From Histomonas meleagridis (Eukaryota > Parabasalia > Tritrichomonadida > Dientamoebidae), in NCBI GenBank assembly GCA_020186115.1, contig WSYJ01000025.1, forward strand, positions 434,001-498,000: a stretch of DNA of 64,000 nucleotides, read 5' to 3'. Positions 29,899-40,117 of this stretch are shown here, piece after piece. A program made the position numbers and the translations under genes. A model generated the notes under the pieces. The model was not told the DNA's origin. It searched no databases and saw only the letters and a list, made by a program, of their open reading frames with translations. Within the stretch, counting starts at the first letter, position 1. Each line of letters begins with the position of its first letter.

Positions 29899-31098
29899 CT
29901 AAATTATTAAAATAAATATTAAATAAAACAAATAAATATCTTTAGCATTAATTTTAATTCCTTTTTGTTTTAATACGTATTCAACAAGTTCAATATTTCC
30001 TGATCCGGCTGAAAACACCAATATATCATGGGGAATTGAATGATCTTTAAGGAAATATTTAACAAAAAAAATATTTCCAATATTTGCTGCTTCATTAATA
30101 ATATCATCATTGATCTTCATTCCTTCTTTAAGTAAATATGAAAATATTTCATAATTATGATATAAAATACAAAGCTTTCCTAATTCTTCTAAATTATGAA
30201 TTTCTTTTAACTTATTATCATAAAAATATTTAAAGATATCATTTCGATGAAATTCAATTGCTGCTTCATAAGCATTATTAAAAGATGAATGATTTTGTTC
30301 ACATAAATGAATGATTTCTTCATTTCCGCCTGCAACTGCATATTTACCTGTGTCTATTAATTTTGCACCATTTATAAGCAAATATTTAAAACATTTAACA
30401 GATCCAAAGAATGCTGCATAATTAATGGGTGTAACATATTTCGTATTTATAAAAGAACATTTTTCATAAATAGATTTATCAATTTTTTGATTATAACTAA
30501 AATTACATCGTGATGATATTTCTTGAAGTTTTTCTATTTCATCATTTCGTATTATTTTCGAAATTTCATTTGGATTATGTCCTTCTCGAATTAATTTCTT
30601 ATGAAGTTCCCAATCATTCTTTGAAAGTTCATCATAATTCGGTAAGGCACTTACAAAATCATATTCCCTTAAACGGATTGCTAATTTATCTTTAGACATA
30701 TAATGTGCAAAATAAGCACTCTGGTCGTTTTTTACAATATTTGGTTCAAGAAAATTATGTTCAATCATAGCTTCAAGAAGATAAGATGATTCATTTGTAT
30801 ACTTATTGATAAGAAATCGACCAAATACATCAAATATATTGGATTTGATTTTATTACTCTCTTCAAATGCTCTTATTTCTTTTATAATATTCAAAAATAA
30901 ATCCTTTTTATTGATTTTAATTACAAAGGAATAATATATCATTTGAATAATAATTAAATCATAAGATAAAGGATGGATTTCATCAAATTTGTTGATTATC
31001 AAACCTAAAGTTCTAGGGAAACTTTCTTCATTCAAACCAAAAATTGCTTGATTTATAGATAGAAGTGTTTCCCAGTTGCAATGTTCCTTTGGCCTCAT
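29899..31098 (-). CDS. Ankyrin protein, N-terminal (DUF3447-like) part of ankyrin locus 2
   Basis: The 399-residue frame starts at an ATG. Its sequence parallels locus 1 and locus 3 throughout: LLSINQAIFGLNEESFPRTLGLIINKF at the start, NDWELHKKLIREGHNPNEISKIIRNDEIEKLQEISS in the middle, SIYEKCSFINTKYVTPINYAAFFGSVKCFKYLLINGAK, then ankyrin-like repeats to IELVEYVLKQKGIKINAKDIYLFYLIFILII and a stop. It stops at the same structural position as the other two loci, after the first typical repeat and 13 residues of spacer. Array 2 follows directly in a shifted frame. Confidence 0.75.
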   Translation of the reverse strand: MRPKEHCNWETLLSINQAIFGLNEESFPRTLGLIINKFDEIHPLSYDLIIIQMIYYSFVIKINKKDLFLNIIKEIRAFEESNKIKSNIFDVFGRFLINKYTNESSYLLEAMIEHNFLEPNIVKNDQSAYFAHYMSKDKLAIRLREYDFVSALPNYDELSKNDWELHKKLIREGHNPNEISKIIRNDEIEKLQEISSRCNFSYNQKIDKSIYEKCSFINTKYVTPINYAAFFGSVKCFKYLLINGAKLIDTGKYAVAGGNEEIIHLCEQNHSSFNNAYEAAIEFHRNDIFKYFYDNKLKEIHNLEELGKLCILYHNYEIFSYLLKEGMKINDDIINEAANIGNIFFVKYFLKDHSIPHDILVFSAGSGNIELVEYVLKQKGIKINAKDIYLFYLIFILII

Positions 31099-31741
31099 GT
31101 GGAAAAATGAGCCATTTCAATTCTTCACAATTTTTATACCAAATATAATCGTTAATAAAAAGTGCAAGTAAACGGTATTCATTCAAAAATTAAAAAATCA
31201 AAAAGTTTTACTTTTTTGCTTTATGAAACAAGAAAAAAATGTCAACATCACATAGAAGTTATAAAAATAAAAAATCAAGAAACCCATCAAATAAAATGCG
31301 TTATCAATATTATTGATGATATAAACAAAATTAAGGCAAACATCAAAAAAAAGTCGACTTTTAAAAGTCGACCATTTTGAATTAAAAATTAAAAAAAAAT
31401 ATAAATATCTTAATATAGAAATGATTAAACACAATTCAACCAAATCTCCACACACAAAATATGTATAACATAATTAATATATAATATAAAAACTTATTAT
31501 AAAGGAAACCTTTGACTGATGAACAGACTCAATAAATGTAAATATAAAATAAGAATCTCAAAAAAAGGATCTTTTATGTTTTTGGGCTCTGAATATGTTA
31601 ACAAGTGTAGAAACGTAATGTCATTACACCTTCTTGATCAGTAAGCACATGAAACTTTTTTTTTATACACATTGACATGAAATATATTATCACAGTCAAA
31701 TTTTTCTTTATTTATTAAATTTAATATATAAAAACATTATT
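31099..31741. other. Intergenic with a 20-bp palindrome
   Basis: This 643-bp gap contains a perfect palindrome GTCGACTTTTAAAAGTCGAC at 31353-31372 and A-rich sequence. An AATCGTTA element lies about 50 bp upstream of the ankyrin gene start. Small frames here have no coding features. Confidence 0.5.
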
Positions 31742-34741
31742 TTATTGAAACATTTGGTATCTTTCTAAGAATCTTTTCATTCTAATTTCATCATTATTTA
31801 ATATTAATGGTATTTGTTGTTGCATTTGTGGTAAATTATTTAAAACTGTTCTAACAAACGCTATCATATTCATTAAAGTATCATTTGGGAATTTATATTT
31901 TTTAAATTTCACTTCTTCCAACGCTAAAGTTTTAATGAATCCGACAACTAACTGAGGTATTACTTGAATAATTTCTTTTGGATGTTTCTGAATTATTACC
32001 AACAATGTTTTATATATAAAATCTCCTTCACTATAATCACCTTTCACTGGTAATTTATCAGAAATAAATTGAAGAATTTGTGGTAATGATACTAAATTTG
32101 GAGAATTTATATATAAATCGAGTAAAGAAGAACAAACATTAGTAATAGTTTCCCAATAATATTTACCATTAGGTTCAACGCTTAAAATTTTTGGACAAAA
32201 TTCTTGTAAATAAAATGGTATATATTCGATGACTGATTGAAGTCTTTCACGGATTAATACACGAAAGAAATATATTGGTTCAGGTAATAATGAGAAATTC
32301 ATTGTTTGAAGTTTAGATACACATAATTGGATAAATATTTTATCGATTTCTCCACCAACATTTACATATAATGCAAACGTTGAAAAGAATTGATATATTT
32401 CTGTGTCATTAATATTCGGCAAAATATTCATAAATATTTGGAAAAATGTATTTGAAGGAAATTGTACAATGTTAAACTTAAACATTGAACAGATTATATC
32501 ATGAATTGATTGCATTGTTTTATAATTATATTTATAATTGATTTGAAATCGTAATTTACGTAAAAGACCTTGAAAACATAATTCTAAAAATTCATTACAT
32601 TTTTCTAATGCTTTTGGATGATTCGAATTAAATAATTTATTATAACATTTGAAACTTATTCGAACTCTTTTTTCTTCTTTACTTTCCATTATAATATTTT
32701 GAAGTTGATCAATTATATTTGTATCAATTTGAGGGAAAATCGAATAAAATTTTGTTGATGTACGTATGAAATAAGTAAATATTTCATATGAATTAAATTC
32801 ATTAAATTTCTGGAAAATAATTATTAATTGATTACACATAGGTTCAATTGCTTGTTTTAATTTCTTTATAATTTCATAAATGATTTGAAATCCATCGATG
32901 ATTAAATCATGATTTAAATCAATTTCAGTATAAAGATCAGAATCCTCATCAAAAGGAGTATGGATTGCATTAATAGCATTATTCATTGCAGATTCATAAA
33001 ATTGTTGATTAAATTCATCTTTAAATCTTAATAAACTAATAATAGATTTTAATGATATATCTCTTAATTGTAAATCATTATTATCATTATTCGATAATGA
33101 AAAGAATAATTGAATTGATGCATCATAAATATTTTTACATTCTTCAGTAGCAAATATTAATAAGTTACATAACGCTTCAATACATGCATAACGAGCTTCG
33201 TTATTTTCTTCATTATTTAATTGACAACCTTCCCATATAATATTTAAGATCATTCCTGCATATTGTTTACTATCTTCTTTACATGATATTATGATACCTG
33301 AAATTGCATACATAATTTGATGTTTTAATGTTATTCTTGAAACTTGATAAAAATTAATAAGTTGAACAAGTAAATCTGTAATGGGTATTATAGTTGATAC
33401 ATCTTCAACTTTACATAATATTAATGTTAATAAATCTAATGATGTATATGAAAGTTCTTCTTTTTGACTATTACAAAATTGTAATATAATTCCAATGACT
33501 TTTTCGGCATAATTAACAAATAATTTGGAATGATATTTAACTAATGATCGTAATATATGAAAAGATAACTCAATAATTGATATATTATTTAATGAAATTT
33601 TGGTTAATATCATTGCCATAATTTCATCAAAATAAAAATCAACTTCTTCAACACATATTCCAATAATTCCATGAAATGCTGATAATACAGCAAATGATTG
33701 TGGTGGTTCTGGTGATGAATTAGAAAGTTCCAATAAAAATTTTATAAGATTTGTGGCATTTGTTGATTTCGCAATTTTATCAAATATGAAATATATAAAA
33801 TGTGAATCTTCTTCATTTTCATATCCATTGCCTTGGAATAATACAGATGAAATTTGAAGGAAAATAGGTATTGCTACACCAAATGATGCTTCAACTTGTG
33901 AGCCATAATGTTTGATTAGACGCTTAATTGGAAATAATGGAAGAGTTCGAAGATGATTTTCTATGTTAGGTGATTGAATGATTTCAATGAAACCGTTAAA
34001 TATATTCTGAGGTGATTCAAAAAGTCCTTCTGATGGGATGGAAGATTGCATATATTGTGTGGCTTTGGCAACATTTGCGTCATTTGATTGTAAGAAACAG
34101 AGATAAAGATGCATCATCATCTTGTAAATCTCGGAAAATTCTTTGGAATATTGATCAGATGGAATGCCTGATTGTTGAAGAGAAGAAAAAAGACCAAAAC
34201 CAAGGACAACAAGTTCAGGATTATTAGATTGAAGTGATTGCATGATTATCATGGCAAGACCTGATTGAAGAGATTGAATTGTATACTGTGGAGATGTGTA
34301 AGGAAGAAAGTTAACCAGCAAGTTTAGAACAATGATTCTTTTTTGGATATTATCAATTGACAATAAATTCGAAATTAATTGTAATAATTCAACCCATGAT
34401 TCACCTGTTCTCTCAAATATTGGAGTTAATGAAAATACAATATGATTGGCTATTGACGTATTGTTTTCTTGGGCTAAAATTTGAACAAGATCTGATAATG
34501 AAATACCTAACTGACCAGATAATAATATATCACAATGATTTTTAATTACTTGTCTCAACGCTAGTGCTGCGTGCTCTCTTATAACAAATGGAATTGATTC
34601 ATCTTTTAATATACTTAATACCTGAATTACACTTTCTGGATTTTGGTAACATTCCATAATTCTTTGTGAAATTAGTGAAATTTTTTCACATTGAGATGGA
34701 TCAATTAATTCTAAATATAATTGGAGAAGATTGTTTTGCAT
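31742..34741 (-). CDS. Importin-beta family protein (importin-4/5-like)
   Basis: The 999-residue protein is all-helical HEAT repeats. The N-terminus CEKISLISQRIMECYQNPESVIQVLSILKDES..FVIREHAALALRQVIKNH has the importin-beta N-terminal (IBN_N-like) pattern, where cargo receptors bind Ran-GTP. Later repeats such as SQKEELSYTSLDLLTLILCKVEDVSTIIPITDLLVQLI and an acidic loop near DEDSDLYTEIDLNHDLIIDGF resemble the IPO4/IPO5/Kap123 group, which imports ribosomal proteins and histones. Subfamily assignment is tentative. The size is right for the family (about 1000-1100). AACGGTTATGATCGTT lies about 30 bp upstream (34770-34785). Confidence 0.8.
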   Translation of the reverse strand: MQNNLLQLYLELIDPSQCEKISLISQRIMECYQNPESVIQVLSILKDESIPFVIREHAALALRQVIKNHCDILLSGQLGISLSDLVQILAQENNTSIANHIVFSLTPIFERTGESWVELLQLISNLLSIDNIQKRIIVLNLLVNFLPYTSPQYTIQSLQSGLAMIIMQSLQSNNPELVVLGFGLFSSLQQSGIPSDQYSKEFSEIYKMMMHLYLCFLQSNDANVAKATQYMQSSIPSEGLFESPQNIFNGFIEIIQSPNIENHLRTLPLFPIKRLIKHYGSQVEASFGVAIPIFLQISSVLFQGNGYENEEDSHFIYFIFDKIAKSTNATNLIKFLLELSNSSPEPPQSFAVLSAFHGIIGICVEEVDFYFDEIMAMILTKISLNNISIIELSFHILRSLVKYHSKLFVNYAEKVIGIILQFCNSQKEELSYTSLDLLTLILCKVEDVSTIIPITDLLVQLINFYQVSRITLKHQIMYAISGIIISCKEDSKQYAGMILNIIWEGCQLNNEENNEARYACIEALCNLLIFATEECKNIYDASIQLFFSLSNNDNNDLQLRDISLKSIISLLRFKDEFNQQFYESAMNNAINAIHTPFDEDSDLYTEIDLNHDLIIDGFQIIYEIIKKLKQAIEPMCNQLIIIFQKFNEFNSYEIFTYFIRTSTKFYSIFPQIDTNIIDQLQNIIMESKEEKRVRISFKCYNKLFNSNHPKALEKCNEFLELCFQGLLRKLRFQINYKYNYKTMQSIHDIICSMFKFNIVQFPSNTFFQIFMNILPNINDTEIYQFFSTFALYVNVGGEIDKIFIQLCVSKLQTMNFSLLPEPIYFFRVLIRERLQSVIEYIPFYLQEFCPKILSVEPNGKYYWETITNVCSSLLDLYINSPNLVSLPQILQFISDKLPVKGDYSEGDFIYKTLLVIIQKHPKEIIQVIPQLVVGFIKTLALEEVKFKKYKFPNDTLMNMIAFVRTVLNNLPQMQQQIPLILNNDEIRMKRFLERYQMFQ

Positions 34742-35153
34742 CTTGAGAGTTTTGGTCGTACAAAATCGAAACGGTTATGATCGTTAAGTGGTGTATTTAC
34801 CTCCATTTTAATTGAATGATTGCATAGAATATTTTGAAAGGTAATGGAAACCGTTTATTGACAAAAGTGCTTTTCATCAACCAACAAAGTCTGCGACTAC
34901 AGTAATTTGAAAAAAAGTAGATTTAAAACTACTAATCTAAAAGAACGTCTTTTGGTACTTTCTTCATAATATTTCGCCTGAGTTCCGTTAAGTTTCCTTT
35001 TCAATCAACAAATTTTACAACCTGCGTCATAAATTTTACAACGCGTTGTAATGTTACACAATTCAATATAATTTATAGAAATATTTCAATTATAACCGCA
35101 GCAAATATTTGTTGTTTTTCATGAAAAACAAATTCCGAAATAAAACAAATTTA
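34742..35153. other. Intergenic
   Basis: 412 bp between two minus-strand genes. It contains AACGGTTATGATCGTT (34770-34785), the longest form of the recurrent element, also seen before the S13 gene as AACGGTTATGGTCGTT. No gene is seen. Confidence 0.5.
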
Positions 35154-36200
35154 TTAATAAATATTGCAACCACCTGTGCATCCACCACCAGCGATTTCTT
35201 GCTCATTATTCTGTTCATTAAGGATATCGTCATCTAATGGATTAGAACCTTTTTCTCCACTCATTTTTAAGCTAATTGATGAAATTTCTGCTATTTTTTC
35301 TGGTGGGAAATATTCCCAATCGAATTTTGGGTCATCATAATCCTGTTCTTTGATAGCTTTTTGTATCATTTGTCTGATGAATTGATAGTTTGGCTCCTCT
35401 TTAAACTCGAGTCTTTTTAAATATTTGTATATTTCGATAAATTGAGGTGGGAGTGATCGGCATAATTCTTGTGGTGTACTTTTCTTCTTAAGTTTAATGG
35501 TGAGTTCTACGTCTTTGCTGCCTGGCCATGGGACGTGGCCCTCGGAAAGTTCGATTACAGAGAAAAACCATGAAAAAAGATCATCGCGTCTTGAAAGTTG
35601 TTTCCCGTTATGAGCATTTAATGATGCGTATCCACAGGTTCCGGTAAATCCTGCCTGTGGGTTCGATTTGATATGCTTGTGGTTGTGTGGTGATATCCAA
35701 TATGATTGAGATAGTCCGAAATCAATAAGGCCGATAGGAAAAGCCCGATTAGGTCGTATAAGAAAATTTCCTGGCTTGATGTCCCTATGGATATAGCCAT
35801 GTTTATGGAATTCTTCAATACAATTAAGCATTTCATTTGATAACTTCAGTGTTGTGCTAAGTGAGAATTTCCTGCTGGGTGCTGCCCTACGGGCTTGAGA
35901 TAAGGAAGGACCAAAAAGTTCCATGACGTAATAGCGAAAATTTTCATAATAACCATCTGTAATAAAAACTGGAAAATAAGGAGACCCTTGTAAATCGTTT
36001 AAGATTTTGATCTCCTGATGTAGGCCTTGCTTTTCTGCATCTAAATATTCGATTTTCATTGCATAAACATTATTTTCTCTTTTTACCATATATATATCAC
36101 CATATCCTCCTGAGCCAATATGGTTAACAATTGTGAATTGATTTATGACTTTTCCTTCTTCAAATTTCTCTCGGAAAAAGTCTGAATCATCCTTATCCAT
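35154..36200 (-). CDS. CK1-family protein kinase with Cys-rich C-terminus
   Basis: The 348-residue protein has a kinase domain from about residue 22 to 290: Gly-rich loop GSGGYG (29-34), Lys49 in VYAMKIE, HRDIKPGN (138-145), IDFGLS (159-164), and TGTCGYASLNAH in place of APE, the CK1 signature. SRRDDLFSWFFSVIEL is the CK1 helix F motif. All catalytic residues are present, so it should be an active Ser/Thr kinase. The C-terminal extension ends GGGCTGGCNIY; two cysteines close to the end, one four residues from the terminus (CNIY), suggest lipidation, though the CaaX match is imperfect. The ATG at 36200 is the first in frame. Confidence 0.9.
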   Translation of the reverse strand: MDKDDSDFFREKFEEGKVINQFTIVNHIGSGGYGDIYMVKRENNVYAMKIEYLDAEKQGLHQEIKILNDLQGSPYFPVFITDGYYENFRYYVMELFGPSLSQARRAAPSRKFSLSTTLKLSNEMLNCIEEFHKHGYIHRDIKPGNFLIRPNRAFPIGLIDFGLSQSYWISPHNHKHIKSNPQAGFTGTCGYASLNAHNGKQLSRRDDLFSWFFSVIELSEGHVPWPGSKDVELTIKLKKKSTPQELCRSLPPQFIEIYKYLKRLEFKEEPNYQFIRQMIQKAIKEQDYDDPKFDWEYFPPEKIAEISSISLKMSGEKGSNPLDDDILNEQNNEQEIAGGGCTGGCNIY

Positions 36201-37561
36201 CCTAGCCTGAAAACTTTATTTTGAATTCATCCATTCAATAACCTATTGAATTTAAATTCCAATTGAAAACACCTAATAACTTATGGTGTATTTTCATTTT
36301 GTAGTTATTTTATTGACTGCCTATTAGTGTAAGATGATTTGGTTTTTATTTGTTTGGTTTTATTTAATATTTTTCCCAATATTTTCATTTTGATTTCCGT
36401 GCCAAAACAACAATTTCCATTCAAATTTTGAAACTTAAGTTTTTTAATTAAATTTACAAATAACCTCCCAAGTATATTTAAAAAGTAAGGACGATAAAAT
36501 GGCGGTTACATAAAACATACAAAAAAAAATTTCAGATTGATAAAGTATTGAAAATATTTTTTATGACAATGGAAATGTCTTTATCACCAAATTCAAACAA
36601 CATAATGAAACCAGAATTTCTTTTACAATAAATATGTTTCAATATTTTCACAGTGAGAATAAACCCATACAAGCAAGTTGATGTGTCATAACTCAGTCAA
36701 TACAAATAAATCTTCGTAGAGATGTTTACGGGGACTCTTTTTATAATGACACTCCGAGTGAAACATCCGATTTAAGCTAGGAGAACCCTTATTGGCAAAT
36801 TCATTAAAAAATAAACTTTAGAAAATGTAACTTTTCGTGTATATATATAAATATTATTTTTGAGGTTTCATGTTGTTTCAGTATCTCAGCTATAAAATTA
36901 TTAGGAGTAAAAAATTATGAGAAAATTTCGATGCCTACATGGAATTGCTTATATCACTTGAACATATAATAATTGAACTGAAAAAAAGTCATGATTTATT
37001 TATACAGAAAACAAGAAATATAATTAATTTAAAATTTCCTTATTCATTTAATGTTGTTGTAAGGAATTTATTATAAATTTGCACGCAAAAAAATTCAATT
37101 GATATTTGGAACTTATTTATAATATTTAAGACAACAACTGAAAATAATTACTTGTTGATAAAGGTACAAAAAAATAAATAAAACATAGAAATGATCTGGA
37201 ATTATCTTTATAAGTGTTAGAAAAAATGATATTAATTGAACTTAAATCTTGTTTCTTTTCGACTGGTAATTTTGCTATGATTTAACATGTTAAACGTTTG
37301 CTATGAATAATTTGCTAATAAGTTTCCCTGTTAGCTCTAATAACATGTGTTTCGCTGTGAAATCAATTTTACATGGTAACAGAGTTTTAAAATTTTCCTT
37401 CAATCAAGCTATTTACTAATGAATAAGGAATTTCGTTTTTATAATAATAATAATTATTATTATTATTATTAATAAATTATAATTATAATACTTATAATAA
37501 TAATAATTATAAATTATAATTTGACGTACAAAACGACCGTTTATCAGAATCGCAAATTGAG
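36201..37561. other. Long intergenic region with an ankyrin-spacer relic and ATT microsatellite
   Basis: 1361 bp between divergent genes. At about 37093-37145 TTGATATTTGGAACTTATTT and following bases match the ankyrin spacer box, without an open repeat. ATT/TAA trinucleotide runs lie at about 37440-37520. ACGACCGTTTATCAG at about 37533-37547 precedes the next ATG by about 15 bp. No gene is seen. Confidence 0.5.
37440..37520. repeat. TAA/ATT microsatellite
   Basis: Runs of ATA/ATT trinucleotides in both orientations, able to fold on themselves, immediately upstream of the promoter of ankyrin locus 3. Confidence 0.8.
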
Positions 37562-38758
37562 ATGAGCCAAGAAAGCGAATCATTTCAATTATTACAGTCA
37601 CTTACTCAAATCATTTTTAATTTAAACCATGAAAGCATATCACAATCAGCTCAATCGACACTTAAATTAGTAAATCCGAAATATCAATATTCATTTAATC
37701 TCATTATTTGTCAATTAATATATTCATCATTTGTATCCAAAATTGACGATGCAAAAATATATTTTGATTATTTAAAGGAAATTGATGATTCCCTTAAAGG
37801 CATTTTTCAATATTTTTGTCAATTTCTTCTGAGTAAAACAACAGAAGAGTCAAAATATCTTCTTGAGAATGTTATTCGCTTAGGCCTTGCTAATCCTAAA
37901 CTTGTAGAAAATAGGCAATCGTTATATTTTGCTCATTTCAAATCGAAAGATGAGATAAATCGTCTTCGATTCTTTCCATTTGGAAAAGACTTTTTTGAAC
38001 ATTATGATGAACTTTCAAAAGATGAATGGGCACTTCATAAGAAGCATATTTATGAAGGAGTTAATCCATTAGAAGTTGCACAAATCATTCGAAATGATGA
38101 TGTTAAAAAACTTCAAGAAATAACATCACAAACTAATTTTAATTTTAGTCAAATAATTCAACCATCACTTTATGAGCGATGTTCATTTATTAATAAAATT
38201 GGAAGTTCTCTTATTGATTATTGCGCATTCTTTGGCGCAATTAAATGTTTTAGGTTTTTACTAATTAATGGTTCAAGCACTAAAAACACCGCAAAATTTG
38301 CTGTTGCTGGAGGAAATCCAGAAATTATTCATTTATGTGAACAAAATGGATCTTCTTTCGATGGTGCATATGAAACAGCAATTGAATTCCATCGAAATGA
38401 TATTTTTTATCATCTTTATAATAATCATATTTCAAAGATTAATGATGTGAACGTTTTAGCAAATAAATGTATTGAGTGTAATAACTATGATATTTTGTTA
38501 TTCTTGGAAGAAGAAGGATTAGAAATTGATCATAATTCACTAATTGTTGAATCAGCAAAAATTGGAAATTTGTTTGTTGTTAAATATTTCTTAGAAACTT
38601 ATAATGCGCCAAAAGAAATATTAACAGAATCTGCTAAATCAAGAAATCTTGAACTTATTAATTTCATTCTTGAACAAAAAGATATTGATATTAATGCAAA
38701 AGATGTTTTTTTAGTTTATCTGATGGATATTTTAATTTATTTAGTGTTTACTTTTTAG
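37562..38758 (+). CDS. Ankyrin protein, N-terminal (DUF3447-like) part of ankyrin locus 3
   Basis: The 398-residue frame starts at an ATG. It shares the whole domain order with loci 1 and 2: LLQSLTQIIFNLNHESISQSAQSTLKL, DEWALHKKHIYEGVNPLEVAQIIRNDDVKKLQEITSQ, SLYERCSFINKIGSSLIDYCAFFGAIKCFRFLLINGSS, then ankyrin repeats ending NLELINFILEQKDIDINAKDVFLVYLMDILIYLVFTF at a stop. As in the other loci the stop lies in the spacer after the first typical repeat. The eight units that follow (38759-40117) are all open, and the last ends in a proper C-terminus, so the functional gene may run to 40117 with the spacers removed. Confidence 0.78.
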   Translation: MSQESESFQLLQSLTQIIFNLNHESISQSAQSTLKLVNPKYQYSFNLIICQLIYSSFVSKIDDAKIYFDYLKEIDDSLKGIFQYFCQFLLSKTTEESKYLLENVIRLGLANPKLVENRQSLYFAHFKSKDEINRLRFFPFGKDFFEHYDELSKDEWALHKKHIYEGVNPLEVAQIIRNDDVKKLQEITSQTNFNFSQIIQPSLYERCSFINKIGSSLIDYCAFFGAIKCFRFLLINGSSTKNTAKFAVAGGNPEIIHLCEQNGSSFDGAYETAIEFHRNDIFYHLYNNHISKINDVNVLANKCIECNNYDILLFLEEEGLEIDHNSLIVESAKIGNLFVVKYFLETYNAPKEILTESAKSRNLELINFILEQKDIDINAKDVFLVYLMDILIYLVFTF

Positions 38759-40117
38759 GTTTGGAATTTATATTTGATGTTTTGTACAACATTAATATAT
38801 GCTTGTAAAAATAATATTTTTGATATTGCAAAATTGGTTTTGAGAGAAGGAATTGATTTAAATGAAAAAGATGTTTTCTATTTTTAATTAATATTAAATT
38901 TTATCAATTAAAGTTTTAAATTTGCTTTTGGAATTTAATCAAATTGTTTTTTACAGCATTAATTTATGCTTGTTATAATGGTTTTATTCAAATCACTGAA
39001 TTACTTCTTTCACAAAAAGGAATTAATGTTAATGAAGAAGATATTTGTTTTATAAATATAATATAAATTTTTATTTTTTTAGAGTTTTGTTTTTATTTAT
39101 GGCGTTTTATTGATGTATTTATAACTGCTCTTTTCCACGCATGTTCAAATGGTCATACTGAAATAGTTAAATTACTTCTTGAGAAAGAAGGAATAAATGT
39201 TAATAATGAAGCAGTATAAATATTATAATTCGATTAACTTTTTATAATTTGGTATTTATTTTTATAATTTGGTGTTTATTTGGTTTATTTTGGAATGCTT
39301 TAGCATATACATGTGGTAAAGGTCGAATTGAAATTGTAAAATTACTTCTTAATCATAAACAAATTGATATAAATGCGAGAAATATTAATTTTCTTTTTAT
39401 GCTATTTATTTAATTTATTTGATTTTTATATTTTAGTTTTGGAATTTCTTTTAATTTCTTTGGACAGCACTTATGGATGCATGTTATAATAATCGTCCTT
39501 TAGTTGTTAAATTACTTCTTGAAAGAAAAGAAATTGATGTAAATTCACGAAATATTTATATGATTTGTTTAATGTTAATTTAATTTTTTTAGAGTTTTTT
39601 GCTTTATTATGGTGTTTAATATAAATGTTTTGGTCAGCATTAATTTATGCATCGAAAGAAGGATATAATGAAATTGTTGAATTACTTCTTCAAAATAAAG
39701 AAATTGATGTAAATGCAAAAAATGTTTCAAATATTTTAATAATGTTTATTGATTTTATTTGATATTTCTTTTAATTTTTCGGATTTTGTGAATATAATTT
39801 TGGACAGCTTTGATGTATGCATGTAGAAATAGTCATTTTGAAACTGTTAAATTACTTCTTGAAAAAGAAGGAATCGATTTCAACGCAAAATCTGTTTATT
39901 TCTTTTAATCAAAGTTTGTTTTGAATATAAAATGTTAAATTTTATTATTTGGAATTTCTAAATATAATTTAATACAGCACTAATGTTTGCTTGTACTCAT
40001 GGTAATGCTAAAATCGTACAATTGCTTCTGGAACAAAAAGGTATTGAAGTTGATGAGCAATCAAAAGCATCAAAAAATGCTGAAATATCCAAACTAATGA
40101 AGGAAAAAGGATATTAA
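38759..40117 (+). repeat. Ankyrin array 3: eight units with diverged spacers and a natural C-terminus
   Basis: Units start at 38789, 38956, 39127, 39297, 39467, 39637, 39807 and 39977: spacings 167, 171, then 170 five times. Repeats read for example ALMDACYNNRPLVVKLLLERKEIDVNSRN and ALMYACRNSHFETVKLLLEKEGIDFNAKS, all without stops. The spacers share little sequence with each other beyond a TTTTGGAATTT-like box 25-30 bp before the next repeat, and most contain stops in both relevant frames. The last unit ends ALMFACTHGNAKIVQLLLEQ then SKASKNAEISKLMKEKGY and TAA, the way ankyrin proteins of this family normally finish. Confidence 0.9.

Noticed and set aside
31162-31455. Overlapping frames between ankyrin locus 2 and the importin gene
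   Set aside because: Lys/Ile- or Phe-rich translations without domain features; one spans the palindrome.
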